The position numbers and the translations under genes were made by a program. Of a stretch of DNA of 64,000 nt, positions 22,211-32,203 are shown one piece after another. Position 1 is the stretch's first letter; each line of letters begins with the position of its first letter. Origin of the DNA: Tetracentron sinense (lineage: Eukaryota; Streptophyta; Magnoliopsida; Trochodendrales; Trochodendraceae); NCBI GenBank assembly GCA_015143295.1, contig CM026570.1, forward strand, positions 2,256,047 to 2,320,046, read 5' to 3'. The notes under the pieces were generated by a model. The model saw only the letters and a program-made list of their open reading frames with translations, searched no databases and was not told the origin of the DNA.

Positions 22211-22559
22211 ATAGAATTATTTGAATTTTGGAGGGCCAGGGTCCCCGACTAAGCTGACTTGGGTCATGGGCCCATGTTTGGGCCCAAGGGCTCTCTCCTA
22301 TAGTTTTAGGCCCTAGGGGCCTTGGTCCTAGGGCTAGCCAACTAGGGTTAGGCCTAGGGTTAGGGAGTTGACCTAGGGTTTGTTCTAGGGTTGACTAGGG
22401 GTTTACCTAGGGTTAGGGTTTGGTCTTTGGGTTAACTAGGCTTTGACCTATGGTTAAGGGGATTCGATTGAGGATAACCATAGTTAAAAGATCTTAACCA
22501 TGGTTAAGAAGGGGTGTAAAAATTAGGTGCTTACAAAGGCGTTTAACTAGGGTGATAGC

Positions 22560-23100
22560 ATGCATTGCAAATTCCTTTAGTGGTACACACACACCTCCCA
22601 AGCTCGCTACATGTCATCTTTTACATCCACTAACCGTGGTTAAGATTCACTTAGCCAAGATAAAATAATCTAAGATTAGTTTTTAGAAAAAAATATTAAA
22701 AAAAAACTAATTTGCCTATTGTTTACTTATGTAAGATGTGGCAGGATTGGAAAGTGTGCATGAACCGCCCAATGGAATGTGCAATGCATGTTATCACTCC
22801 TGCTAGTTAAATGTCTCACCACGCATCGTGCGAAGAGTGGTCCTCGAGTATCACACTCGGGCAAGCCTCTTCAGCAGACGCGTGGAAGGGTCTCTCCACT
22901 AAGAGGTGAAAGCCTGCATCTTTTATGTGCCATTGAGCACGCACACCTTCTTAGCTTGTCACATGTCCACTTTGACATCAATTAATTGTGGTTAAGATTC
23001 ACTCACTCTAAGTGATAAATAATTTAACCGTAATTTTTAGAAGAGCAAAATTTAATCAAATGAATGGGTAAATTATATCCAAGGTTAATTTTTAAAAATG
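22560..23100. mobile_element. foldback MITE remnants in unit B
   Basis: Counterparts of 16885-17520 in unit A, interrupted and shortened. Arms such as TAACCGTGGTTAAGATTCAC at about 22631 and GTGGTTAAGATTCACTCACT near 22988 are present, but partner arms are partly lost. Confidence 0.55.
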
Positions 23101-23150
23101 TAGTTTGCCGCCTCCCTCAAGGAAAAATTCCTAGCAACGCCCCTCACCAG

Positions 23151-23592
23151 TAAGGTTTTTAATTTTGAAATTCTCGACGATTTTGGCCAGCCAACCCAAA
23201 CCGATATCCCAAAATATTGCGGGATTTCGGTGAAATTTCGAAATTAGAAATATTAATATTTTATTAATATATATATATATATTAATAAAATAATATTTCA
23301 TTAAAATTTTATATATTTATATAAATATTATTGTTTTATTTTTAAAATTAATATATAAAATTTTCAAAATTTCACGAAATTTCAAAATATTTCGAAATTT
23401 TAATAAAAAAACCAATTAAGAAAACTATTTAAAAATTAAAAAAAATCAAATTTCGGCTGAAATTTCGAAATCTGAAATTTCACAAGAAATTTTTGAAATT
23501 TTGGCCGAAATTTGATTTTCGAAATAAACCTAGTTTCAATATCGGTGGGGTTGTCCGAAACCGAAATTTCAACGAAATTTTAAACCTTGCTT
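23151..23592. mobile_element. AT-rich foldback element in unit B
   Basis: Inverted ends (TAAGGTTTTTAATTTTGAAA; right end inward AAGCAAGGTTTAAAATTTCG) surround many GAAATTTCG repeats and an ATATAT tract. ACCAG lies on both sides (23146-23150, 23593-23597). Unit A has uninterrupted sequence at the same place (about 17711), so this is an insertion after the unit duplication. A 5-bp target duplication is inferred. Confidence 0.65.
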
Positions 23593-24346
23593 ACCAGAGC
23601 AACCATTGGGGTGTAATTTATTAGACGATAATGCTAGTTCCACTTCTTTCTCATATATTTTTCTATTTTTTGAACATGATAAAAAATAGTTGTAGACTTT
23701 ATAAAAAGCTTTCCAGTTTTTTTTGTTTCTGGTTTTAAAAAGAAAAAAGAAAAAGGAGGAAGTTAATGGATATAACATTCCCCAATGATTTTGATGAGTG
23801 TATCCAAGAGAAATGCTACCTAACGCTAGACTTCCAAACTCTCATTCTTATAGTGACATGTGTTGATATTTTTTTCTAAAGAGAAGTACTGTTTTGTCAC
23901 CCTAAATCAAAATTATTACCTTAAAAAGGCATGAATTGAAAAGTTTTACCAAATAAGTATGTATCCCAATATTAACATTAATTGTATTTGTGTTTTCTAG
24001 CATAGCAAAGGGGTAAATATGTTAAAAGACGTACCTTTTGATAAATATGTCAAAAACATGCCTTTTTAAATAATAAAATACGAAAATATGCTCTTTTAGG
24101 TGAAGCCCTTTTTTCTTAGAATAATTATAAATAAGAGGTCCGGTTGAACAGTAAATCAGAGTAACCCAAAAAATTTCTCGGGAGGCCGGGGTACTGATGG
24201 AGAAAAATGAGTGTTAAAAAATACCAATTGCCAAACTACCACTGCCTAAGGTATTTTTGACTGATCAACTGAATCCCCCGTGCATGTTAACCTTATTAAA
24301 AGTTAGTACGGTTGACACCAACCGTTAGAAAAATTATTTAACATGT
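23593..24346. other. spacer between PMEI units B and C
   Basis: Aligns with 17705-18270 of unit A except for an extra stretch of about 240 bp at 23879-24117 (from AAAGAGAAGTACTG to GAAGCCCTTTT), not seen in unit A. No gene. Confidence 0.5.
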
Positions 24347-24546
24347 TGAATGAAGGGATGGCAATGACAGTTGTGGATACCAGAGCTCAAGTGCTAGAGT
24401 TGGTGGGGACTGCTCCCTGGCGCCCGATCATTACGAAAACTTTGATTTGATTTGAAAGAAACAATAAAGCTAAAAAAAAAATTTATTAGGTGATTAATAT
24501 ATAAATGGGCCATCCCAGATAGTCATCTGCCATAACACCGAATTAA

Positions 24547-25110
24547 TTAACCACGGAGAATAGCACAAATATTCATAGCAAGTGTAGCAAGGTGAGCAGA
24601 AGCTTCGTTCCTTTTGGTCAATGGCGATTTACGAACCTCGGGTGTTGGTTCTGCAAATGACTCTTCGCAAGTTTCAGCTTCATCAACGGCATCCCCGGCT
24701 CCCATTATCGCATTATAATAAATTTTTGATTCCAGGCTCCGGAGGGCTGATGGGAGTCTGTCACGAACAGCTAACCCATACTCGCCGTCGCAAATCTCGA
24801 GGCATTCCTTAATTATTCGGTCAGTGGCCTCCTTACGCAGTTTCTGCACATAGGCAAGAGTATCCGTGGCGTTTGCCAGCGCAAGCTCGAGCATGATACG
24901 GGCGAGGCCGTTCAGGTCTGCACTAGAGCTGCCAGGGTCCGATTGTAGAGCCGATACGCATAGATCGTAGTACAAAGTTTTGTTGCAAGTGTCGCGTATC
25001 AGATCATCATCTCCTTTCTCATCACTCACCACCAACGCCAAGGATTGGTTTGAAGAGAAGACGATGAAAGTACAAAGTGTAATCCAGGCCAAAAAGAGCG
25101 CCTCTTTCAT
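24547..25110 (-). CDS. PMEI/invertase-inhibitor family protein, gene C
   Basis: The start at 25108-25110 matches paralogs A and B and gives 187 residues; an upstream in-frame ATG at 25227 lies above the TATA-like ACATATAGT (about 25170-25180), so it is not preferred. Signal peptide MKEALFLAWITLCTFIVFSS, then DLIRDTCNKTLYYDLC and cysteines in ECLEICDGEYG and ETCEESF. It has extra acidic residues before the domain (DEKGDDD). Its translation is identical to gene D in the second copy of the duplication. Confidence 0.85.
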   Translation of the reverse strand: MKEALFLAWITLCTFIVFSSNQSLALVVSDEKGDDDLIRDTCNKTLYYDLCVSALQSDPGSSSADLNGLARIMLELALANATDTLAYVQKLRKEATDRIIKECLEICDGEYGLAVRDRLPSALRSLESKIYYNAIMGAGDAVDEAETCEESFAEPTPEVRKSPLTKRNEASAHLATLAMNICAILRG

Positions 25111-25426
25111 TTTTCTCCAAAAACGAAGGTAGCAGACGCCAAGGGATGAATGCTTAAGCTTGAGATGCTTCGGGACTATATGTAGGAGATAAATTTCCTT
25201 TCTTGCTCGCCATATTGAAGGAAACATTGATGGATCGGATTTTGTTTCTAAAATTGTGCTGCCTGAGATATATTGTAAGATTCCTTTCCCAGATTTTCTT
25301 TAGCAACCATTGACTCAAATATCGCAAGATTTCTTTCCCGAATTTTCTTTTAAGAGCAGTGTATACGTTACCTTTGTTTTTTAAGAATGCTTGCTAAGCA
25401 TACTCTCGATCTCACAAGAGATCGGG

Positions 25427-25710
25427 TCAGTACAGTTCGGGGTGAGTTCAATCGTAACCACAGGTGAACACGTGTCCTGTTAACTTCTATTTACGGTGGG
25501 TTAAAATTCATTAACCTTAGGGTTCAACAACTAACCTGAATGTTTAGAAAAAATATTTTTAAAAAATTTAAATTCTGGTTAGAACTTGTAACCCTTAGGA
25601 TTAATTTTTTCCTTTTCTAAAAACTAAGGTTAGATGGTTGACCGTAAGGGTTAATAGGGTAGCAGAGACACCTGTGGTCACGATTGAACTCATCGTGATT
25701 GGTTCTTATC
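25427..25710. mobile_element. foldback MITE, first copy
   Basis: Inverted ends GAGTTCAATCGTAACCACAG and, from the right, ATGAGTTCAATCGTGACCAC, with arm cores near TTACGGTGGGTTAAAATTCA and a TTTAAAAAATTTAAAT centre. It is in the position of the 16490 and 19437 foldbacks of units A and B. Confidence 0.65.
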
Positions 25711-25808
25711 TTCTCTCACAATCCTAATCTCACAATTTTTGAAGGGTGGTGCTACCAGCACCCAACATTTACTCATAAGCACCATTTAAAATAAAAATCT
25801 CAATTAAA

Positions 25809-25966
25809 GAGGAATGCTAGCCCTACTCTCACTCAACTCAAACTCTCACCCTCTAGGCCTCTACTAACCACTTGTGGTGAGAAAAGTGTTTTAATCAAAC
25901 AAAAGTGGAGAGATGGTTGGTTGAAGGTGAGAGTAAAGGTTGACCAAGAGTAGGGCTAGCACTCCT
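25809..25966. mobile_element. 158-bp MITE, first copy
   Basis: Ends GAGGAATGCTAGCCCTACTC and, inward from the right, AGGAGTGCTAGCCCTACTCT, with exact 8-bp duplications CAATTAAA at 25801-25808 and 25967-25974. No coding capacity. Confidence 0.75.
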
Positions 25967-26204
25967 CAATTAAAACATCTATAAGAAAAGGGTAAATTAC
26001 ACTCATCTCCACGAGGTTTGGTGTAATTTCAAAAACCTCCCCTCTTGTTTCTGAAATTACACTGACCTCTCCTGTCAGACTTATCTTATTAACTCTGTTA
26101 AGTAATTATATTATTTTTCAAGTTTACCCTTATTACTTGGAGGAAACATGCAAGTAAGCTTAGTTAGTTTGAAAGCTCAACAAAAAAAACACGTAAACTT
26201 CCCA

Positions 26205-26990
26205 AGCCTCACATGTCCCTTTAAACATCCATTAACTATGATTAAGATTAACTCACCATTAGGGTTTATCCATCTAACCTTAGTTTTTAGAGAAAAAATA
26301 ACCTTAGGTTGATTATGCTTAACCATAATTAAAGGGGGCTCTACAAGCTGCCACGTGTCCCTTTTCACACTCATTAACTGTGGCTAAGACTCACTCACCC
26401 CTAGGATTCATCAATCTAACCTTGGTTTTAAGAAAAGAAAAATATTAATCCTAGGTTAATTATGTTTAACCACGGTTAAAGGATCTCTACAAACCGCCAC
26501 TTGTCTTTTTTAACACCTACTAACTATGGTTAAGATTCACTCACACCAAAGGTTCATCCATCTAACATTGGTTCTTAGAAAGAAAAAAAAACTTAGATTG
26601 ATTATGCTTAACCACAATTAAAGGGGGCTCTACAAGCCGCCATGTGTCACTTTTAACACCCACTAACTGTAGTTAAGATTCTCTCACCCCTAGGATTCAT
26701 CCATCTAACCTTGGTTTTTAGAAGAAAAAAAAAAACTTAGGTCGATTATGCTTAACCACAATTAAAGGGGATTCTATACAAGCTGACATGTGTTCCCTTT
26801 ACAACCCACTAATTGTGGTTAAGATTCACTCACCCCTAGGATTTATCCATCTAACCTTACTTTAAAGAAAAAATAAAAAATATTAACCTTAGGTTAATTA
26901 TATTTAACCTAAATTAAAGTCTCTATAAGCCACCACGTGTCTCTTTTAATACCCACTAACTATGGTTAAGATTCACTTACCCCTATAGTT
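26205..26990. repeat. six-unit tandem array, about 145 bp per unit, first copy
   Basis: Units start at a CCACGTGTCYCTTTT-like motif near 26209, 26351, 26497, 26639, 26784 and 26933, a spacing of 142-149 bp. Each unit contains TAACTATGGTTAAGATTCAC, then ATCCATCTAACCTTGGTTTT, then CTTAACCACAATTAAAGGGG, so each is a head-to-tail copy of a foldback arm pair. Confidence 0.85.
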
Positions 26991-26991
26991 C

Positions 26992-27185
26992 AAAGGGGTG
27001 GACTAGTGGTTCCTTGGCCTTTCCCCAAGTGGGAGGTCTTGGGTTCCATTTCTCACTCCCCCTTTGGGCAAGCCTCACACGAGTTAACCTGGACTTTCCT
27101 TGTGTGGTGGGTTGTGGGCTCACGTCGCACCCTCGGGGATTAGTCTTGACCCGTTGGGGACACCCCGAGTTCCAAAAAAAAAAAA
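26992..27185 (+). mobile_element. tRNA-derived SINE, first copy
   Basis: Box-A-like TGGACTAGTGGTTCCTTGG near 26999, box-B-like GGTCTTGGGTTCCATTT near 27045, and a 3' poly(A) run at 27174-27185. It interrupts the sixth unit of the array: arm sequence stops at CCCCTATAGTTC and resumes as TTTGGTTTTTAGAAAAAG. A target duplication is not clear. Confidence 0.7.
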
Positions 27186-27681
27186 TTTGGTTTTTAGAAA
27201 AAGAAATATACATTTACCTTAAGTTGATACTATTAACCTTAGTTTTGGAAATATATATTAACTTTAAGTTGATACTGCTAACCTTGGTTACTAAACCCAA
27301 TTATCATTTATTTTATTGTATTAGTTGACTTTGTAAAGGGCAATTTAAACATTTTAAAATGTTTAAATGATGACATCATCAAATTCCATCCATAAAAGTA
27401 ATGACCAACAAATGGAATGGGGTATTTGTTACAAAAAACAAAGTTGAGGGGAGGTTAGTGTAATTTCATAAACAAGATGAGAGGTTTTTGAAATTTCACC
27501 AAACCTCAAGGGAGGTGAGTGTAATTTACCCATAAGAAAATAAAATGACCAAAAACCCCTTTTCACTTTAAAGTAACCTACTTCCTCACACCCTCAAACA
27601 AAAATCTTACGGATTTCCATTGTAAAGAATAGAGAGACTCGATTTCCATCAAAAAGGAAGGAGCTGGAGGACTGACAGAAT

Positions 27682-28137
27682 TAGGGCTGCACAAAGCCCG
27701 ATCAACCCATTGGTGCGATTTAGCTCGGCCCGAGATTGGCCCGGCTCGAAAGCTAATTCAAGCCAAGCCAAGCCTTAAAAAAAAGCCCAAAATCTAATTC
27801 AAGCCGAGCTCAAGCCAACCCTTGTGCGGCTCGAAGCCCGACTCGATTGAGGTTCGGCTCAGCTCGAATATTATTAACATATATATATATATATATAAAA
27901 TTTTATTATTTAAAAAAAGGATTCAAGCCGAGCTCGAGCCAAGCCAAGCCCGGCTTGAGCTTGAATCAATTCGGACCGAGCCGGGCTTCAAGCCAAGTTT
28001 TTTTTTTCGAGCCGAGCTTCGGGCCGCACAATCAAACATGATTTCAGGCCGAGTCGGGCTTTAGGCCTCGATCAAACTTATTCAAGCCGAGCGGGACTTG
28101 GCCAAGCCCGGTCAAGACTGGCCCGAATACAGCCCTA
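27682..28137. mobile_element. hAT-type MITE with GCTCGAGCC repeats, first copy
   Basis: Ends TAGGGCTG and CAGCCCTA, with exact 8-bp duplications GACAGAAT at 27674-27681 and 28138-28145; both fit hAT. The interior is rich in AAGCCGAGCTCGAGCC and GCCCGGCTTGAGC motifs and has a short (AT)n tract at about 27879-27897. No transposase. Confidence 0.85.
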
Positions 28138-28145
28138 GACAGAAT

Positions 28146-28644
28146 ATGTGTGATTTCGATGCTCCCTTCTTGCGAATATAAGGTGTTTCGCCGATGTTGC
28201 CGATGAAGAGACGTTCACGCACCATATATATTTGGCATGACTATCACCCAATATTCTTTCTCAATTTTCAACAAAAGGAGTGATTTTTCCGCCAAAAAAA
28301 TTTGATATTTTGCATACAAAACAAATATGCAGATCACAAGAAATAGGAACAGAAGACTAGTAGACCATTCCAATTTCTGTGGCTCACATGAATGGCGTAC
28401 AAGAGTATGAGGAATTCGGTAGCCCCAAAAATGACAAGGAAGAGTTGTTCATGAGATTCATTTTTCCGGTTGTTTGAAGAAAGACAACAAGCCTAGCTTT
28501 CTAGCACATCAATAAGAGGGCATCACAAGTTCGTAATAGCCGAATAGGGACAAAAAACTAGGTAGAAGTACCGCATTCTAGGCCTAGCGCGCATGCCGCA
28601 TTATAAATGTGAAATCTTTTCTCTCATTTTTTTGGTTGTAGGGT
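28146..28644. other. no gene recognised
   Basis: Mixed-composition intergenic sequence between two MITE regions. Duplicated at 41286-41784. Nothing further is supportable. Confidence 0.4.
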
Positions 28645-28653
28645 CTAAATCAG

Positions 28654-28936
28654 TGCTTTGGATTCTCTCTGGCCCGTGCCAGAGAGATGCTCTCGGGCCA
28701 CCACAAATGAAGCGACAAGTGGAGGGAGAAGTCACTTCATTTCTCCCCTGATTTTTGACTTCTCCCCCCTTTATTTGACACATGGTGATAAAATGGTGAG
28801 ATAAAGGGAGAGATATATCAAATGACGAGAAGTCAAAAATCAGGGGAGAAATGAAATGACTTCTCCCTCCACTTGTCGCTTCAATGTGGTGGCCCGAGAG
28901 CATCTCTATGGCACGGGCCAGAGAGAATCCGAAGCC
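28654..28936. mobile_element. Mutator-like MITE 1 of an adjacent pair, first copy
   Basis: Inverted ends TGCTTTGGATTCTCTCTGGC and GGCTTCGGATTCTCTCTGGC (right end read inward). The direct repeat CTAAATCAG flanks it at 28645-28653 and 28937-28945. The 9-bp repeat suggests Mutator superfamily. The halves fold back on GAGAAGTCAAAAATCAGGGG. Confidence 0.75.
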
Positions 28937-28945
28937 CTAAATCAG

Positions 28946-29234
28946 GGCCTTGGATTGTCTCTGGCCAAGCCAGAAAGGGCTTATCTCGGGGTTCCATAGA
29001 ATAGGGGACAAGTGGTGGAGAAGTCAAAATCATGGGGCCAATGATTTTGACTTCTCCACCCATAATAAGACATGTGGTGATAAGTGTGTGAGAATAAGGG
29101 GGAGAGATATCAAATGGGGAGAAGTCAAAATAATGGGGTGAAAATGAAATGACTTCTTATTTATATGTCAACTATCGCACAATGTATGGAACCCCGAGAG
29201 CCATTTTTGGCTTTGCCAGAGACAATCCGAGGCC
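28946..29234. mobile_element. Mutator-like MITE 2 of an adjacent pair, first copy
   Basis: Inverted ends GGCCTTGGATTGTCTCTGGC and GCCTCGGATTGTCTCTGGCA (right end inward). CTAAATCAG flanks it at 28937-28945 and 29235-29243, so the central copy is shared with the neighbouring MITE. Related to but distinct from MITE 1. Confidence 0.75.
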
Positions 29235-29243
29235 CTAAATCAG

Positions 29244-30040
29244 TTAACACACATCGGTAACATGAAACATACATGCTCTGATGAACCACCACTGAACCGG
29301 AACATTTAAAGAGAAGAGAGCCTTTTTAATCTTTTAATATTTTCTTTTAGGAGAAGGTTTTTTAAGAATGGTGTTCATAAGTAAATGTGGGGGAGTGCGT
29401 AGCTCCATCTTTTTTAAATAACAAAACAAATTATTCTGTGTGGGCTCAGTCCACTGGCACAAAACCATTTGTTTTAGGGAACCAAATCGATATCACCGAA
29501 CGTTAGTGATACGGGAGATCAAATTCAAATAAAAGCACCACGAACGAATGTCGGGAAGAGAGGTCATTATTTTTCAAAATTTGCAAATTGACAATAAAGA
29601 TTCAAAAATTCATAACTTTATGCTCAAATACCAGATCGAGAATCCGTCAGATGCACTGAAAAGGAAATTTCAATATCTACGATAGTTATTTCACAAAAAA
29701 TTTCAAGATTTTAGTGTTTAGGATGTCAAAATCGAGTTTTAATTTTGGCTATAAAATTAGTTACAAAAAATTAGAGATATTAGATATTTTGAAATTTTGT
29801 TTTATGTTGTTTTAGAAGTAGGGTTTAAATTAGTTGTTTAGCTTCTAAATTAGTTTTTAGAGTTTCTTTTTATTATAAATAGTTGTCATAGGAGCATTGT
29901 TGAGCAACTTTTGAATATTGAATTAGAATTGGTCATTGTTTTTTTTTGGTTTTTTTAGGTTTGCTCTAAGAAACCTCGACTTCGACGGTGATCAAAGATT
30001 TTTTTATTTTACCCTCCATATTAAAAGATTGTCCTACATC
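29244..30040. other. no gene recognised
   Basis: AT-rich sequence with no protein-like frame. Its counterpart is 42376-43170. Confidence 0.4.
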
Positions 30041-30044
30041 ATTT

Positions 30045-30165
30045 AGGGAGTCTGGATATGCCCTTGAGGTCGCCATGTGCCCCTTTTGACACCCCTTAAC
30101 TATGGTTAGGATTCATCCACTCTAGGGTTCACCCAACCATCCTTGATTTTGAATCCATCCATAGG
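30045..30165. mobile_element. half of a foldback MITE, first copy
   Basis: One arm only: TCTGGATATGCCCTTGAGGT, then CCCCTTAACTATGGTTAGGA, then CACTCTAGGGTTCACC. It matches the left arm of 8298-8714; the right arm is missing. Counterpart at about 43185-43300. Confidence 0.55.
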
Positions 30166-30467
30166 GGAATGTTAACCTTCACACCGTGCGTGAATTTGGT
30201 AAACTAGTGCAGACACCCTATTTTGGACGACCAGGATAACTTCGAGCCAAATAGCCCAATGGCTCCAAGTTTTGTATGATTGTTACAATAGCTCGATTCG
30301 AACTTCAAATTGCCATAGCTAAAACCCATTATTACCAATCTCATGTCCAAAAATCAACCAAGCCCAGAGGGGGAGAGTTCTTTTTTATTTTAAACTGTTG
30401 GATGTTTTGAACAATACCCTTTGTTTTTTTTTTTGGAGACAAAAATATTCATTACTGAGAATCGTGC

Positions 30468-32011
30468 ATTACATGGATCAAACCAGGAGCTAGCCAATGC
30501 AACCCCACCATTCTCAGACGAAAGAAAACGAATACTAGATTGTAAAGCTAATTGAGCCTGACCGTGAGCCTCCTCATTTTCTTCTCGGTTAACAAACTGG
30601 ATAGAAAGATGAGGGATCTTAACTCTCAGACGAAGAATATCCTCCATAACTGTAATGATTTCCCAAGGGATAGGCTTGATGGGTTGGGTGAGCATATCGA
30701 CCAGTCCCTTGGAATCCGACTGAAGAATAACATGATCCCACTTGAAGGCAATAGCGGATGAAATACCCAATCGAATAGCCGAAGCTTCCGCTAAAAGAGC
30801 TGAACCCCCTATCAATGGGAGAGCTTCCATATGAATGCAACTACCTGCACTGTTGAAAGCTACCATTCCAGCCCCTGCAGCACCCCCTGATAAAACAGCA
30901 GCGCCATCAACTTTAACTTTCACCTAGATATTCAAATTCAGATCCACTATCACCAAATGGCCTGCTTGCAAGCTGGGCGAGAAGGATATATCCGATCTTC
31001 CCCCTGAGAGTCACTCTTCACCAACAGAATTTGCATAATCCACAACTTGGGTTGGGTTTGGAATAGCGCCTCGAAATAACACATCGTTCCGGAGCTTCCA
31101 TATGCTCCAAATCACCGAGCAGAATTGGACCGCAAGTTCTTTGTTTCCCTTGAAGAAATCTCGGTTTCTTGACCATCCCTTACACCACGCTAGTAAGGAC
31201 GAAGGGGCAACATTAGGCATTCGAATTGATAATTTAGATCCAAACCAGATTAAGCGCGAAAACGGGCACCTCAAAAACAAATGAGTAGTAGATTCAGGTC
31301 CTCATTACACAATGGACAGACCTCGTCGACCATCATGTGCCTTCTTCTCAGGTTGTCCGCTACTGCCAAAGCATCATGACAAGCTCTCCAAATAAAAACT
31401 TGGACCTTGGGAGGTATAGGGAGCTTCCATAACTGAGACCAAAATGGATCCCTTTCCATTGTCAAGGCAGAACTAGACGAGGGTTTACTTTGGTGGATAA
31501 TCTGTTGAGCATAATGGGCTGCTGAACTAACTTTGAAGACCCCATTCTTAGTAAAATGCCAAACAAGGCGATCTGAAACTCCCTGATTACTGATGCCCAA
31601 TTTGCGGATATTACTCACTGTGTTTGAGCTAAATAGACGATCAAGAGTTTGTAAATTCCATTCATTTCTACCCTGGACCATAAGGGAAGACACTCGAATG
31701 TCTGAAACCTGGACTCCTGGCTTTGGGGTAGGTTTGAATTTCGACTGGTTTGGGATCCACAGATCATACCACACCTTCACTCTATCACCTGACCCGATTT
31801 TCCATCGAAGCCCTTTAGAAAGCAACTCCCGACCAGCTAGCAGACTTCTCCACCCCCACGACGGTCTTCCTCCAACTTTTGCTTCAAAAAACTTCGACTT
31901 AGGAAAGTAAATTGCTTTCATAGTTCTTGCCCAAAGCGATGCAGGCTGCATTAGCATCCTCCAGGCCTGTTTTGCAAGAAGTGCTAAGTTGAAAGCACTG
32001 AGGTTTCTCAT
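30468..32011 (-). pseudogene. LINE zf-RVT and RNase H domains, first copy
   Basis: The zf-RVT part ends with WRACHDALAVADNLRRRH and CPLCNEDLNLLL. A frameshift near 31275 separates it from a further piece at 31280-31011. The RNase H-like part starts VKVDGAAVLSGGAAGAGMV and includes LQSDSKGLVDML and NREENEEAHGQA. Confidence 0.75.
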
Positions 32012-32203
32012 ACCTAAACCACCTTCCAGTTTTGGTTTGAAAAGTTGTGCCCAAGATAACCAATGAATCTTGCGATCTCCTTATTGGCTCCACCAAAACT
32101 GATCTGTCGCAGCTCTAATCTCATCTAGGATTCGGCCCGGTAATTGAAAGCAACTCATGACATAGGATGGGATAGCTTGGATCACTGCCCTAATTAAAAC
32201 TCC

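Larger units (their letters stand above)
19802..22535. mobile_element. 2.73-kb LTR-like non-coding element with TG...CA ends
   Basis: Starts TGTGAGCAC and ends GTGCTTACA, flanked by exact 5-bp repeats AAGGC at 19797-19801 and 22536-22540. Unit A has the empty site at 16846-16862 (GTGGTAAGACGTTTAAC). TG...CA termini and a 5-bp duplication are those of an LTR retrotransposon, so this is best read as a solo LTR or a non-autonomous element. No gag or pol frame exists. The interior has a CCGGAGGCC-type tandem repeat, seven copies of one 28-bp palindrome and several AACCATGGTT palindromes. Conserved-looking phrases near the left end are AGGAGTTGCCACTTATTCTT and GGTGTTAGGCAACCC. Confidence 0.8.
25990..27531. 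mobile_element. non-autonomous Mutator-like element, 1.54 kb, first copy
   Basis: Inverted ends of at least 80 bp begin GGGTAAATTACACTCAYCTC on both sides. Exact 9-bp target duplications ATAAGAAAA lie at 25981-25989 and 27532-27540, which fits the Mutator superfamily. No transposase is present. The interior is a six-unit tandem array of foldback-arm sequence (26205-26990) followed by a SINE (26992-27185). Confidence 0.85.

Noticed and set aside
26205..26990. Regularly spaced repeats that might suggest a CRISPR-like array
   Set aside because: Units are contiguous and about 145 bp, with no unique spacers, and the genome is a plant nuclear genome. It is a tandem array inside a Mutator-like element.
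27822..28064. Open frame rich in serine and alanine in the hAT MITE
   Set aside because: Produced by the GCTCGAGCC repeats. The hAT ends and the 8-bp duplication explain the region.
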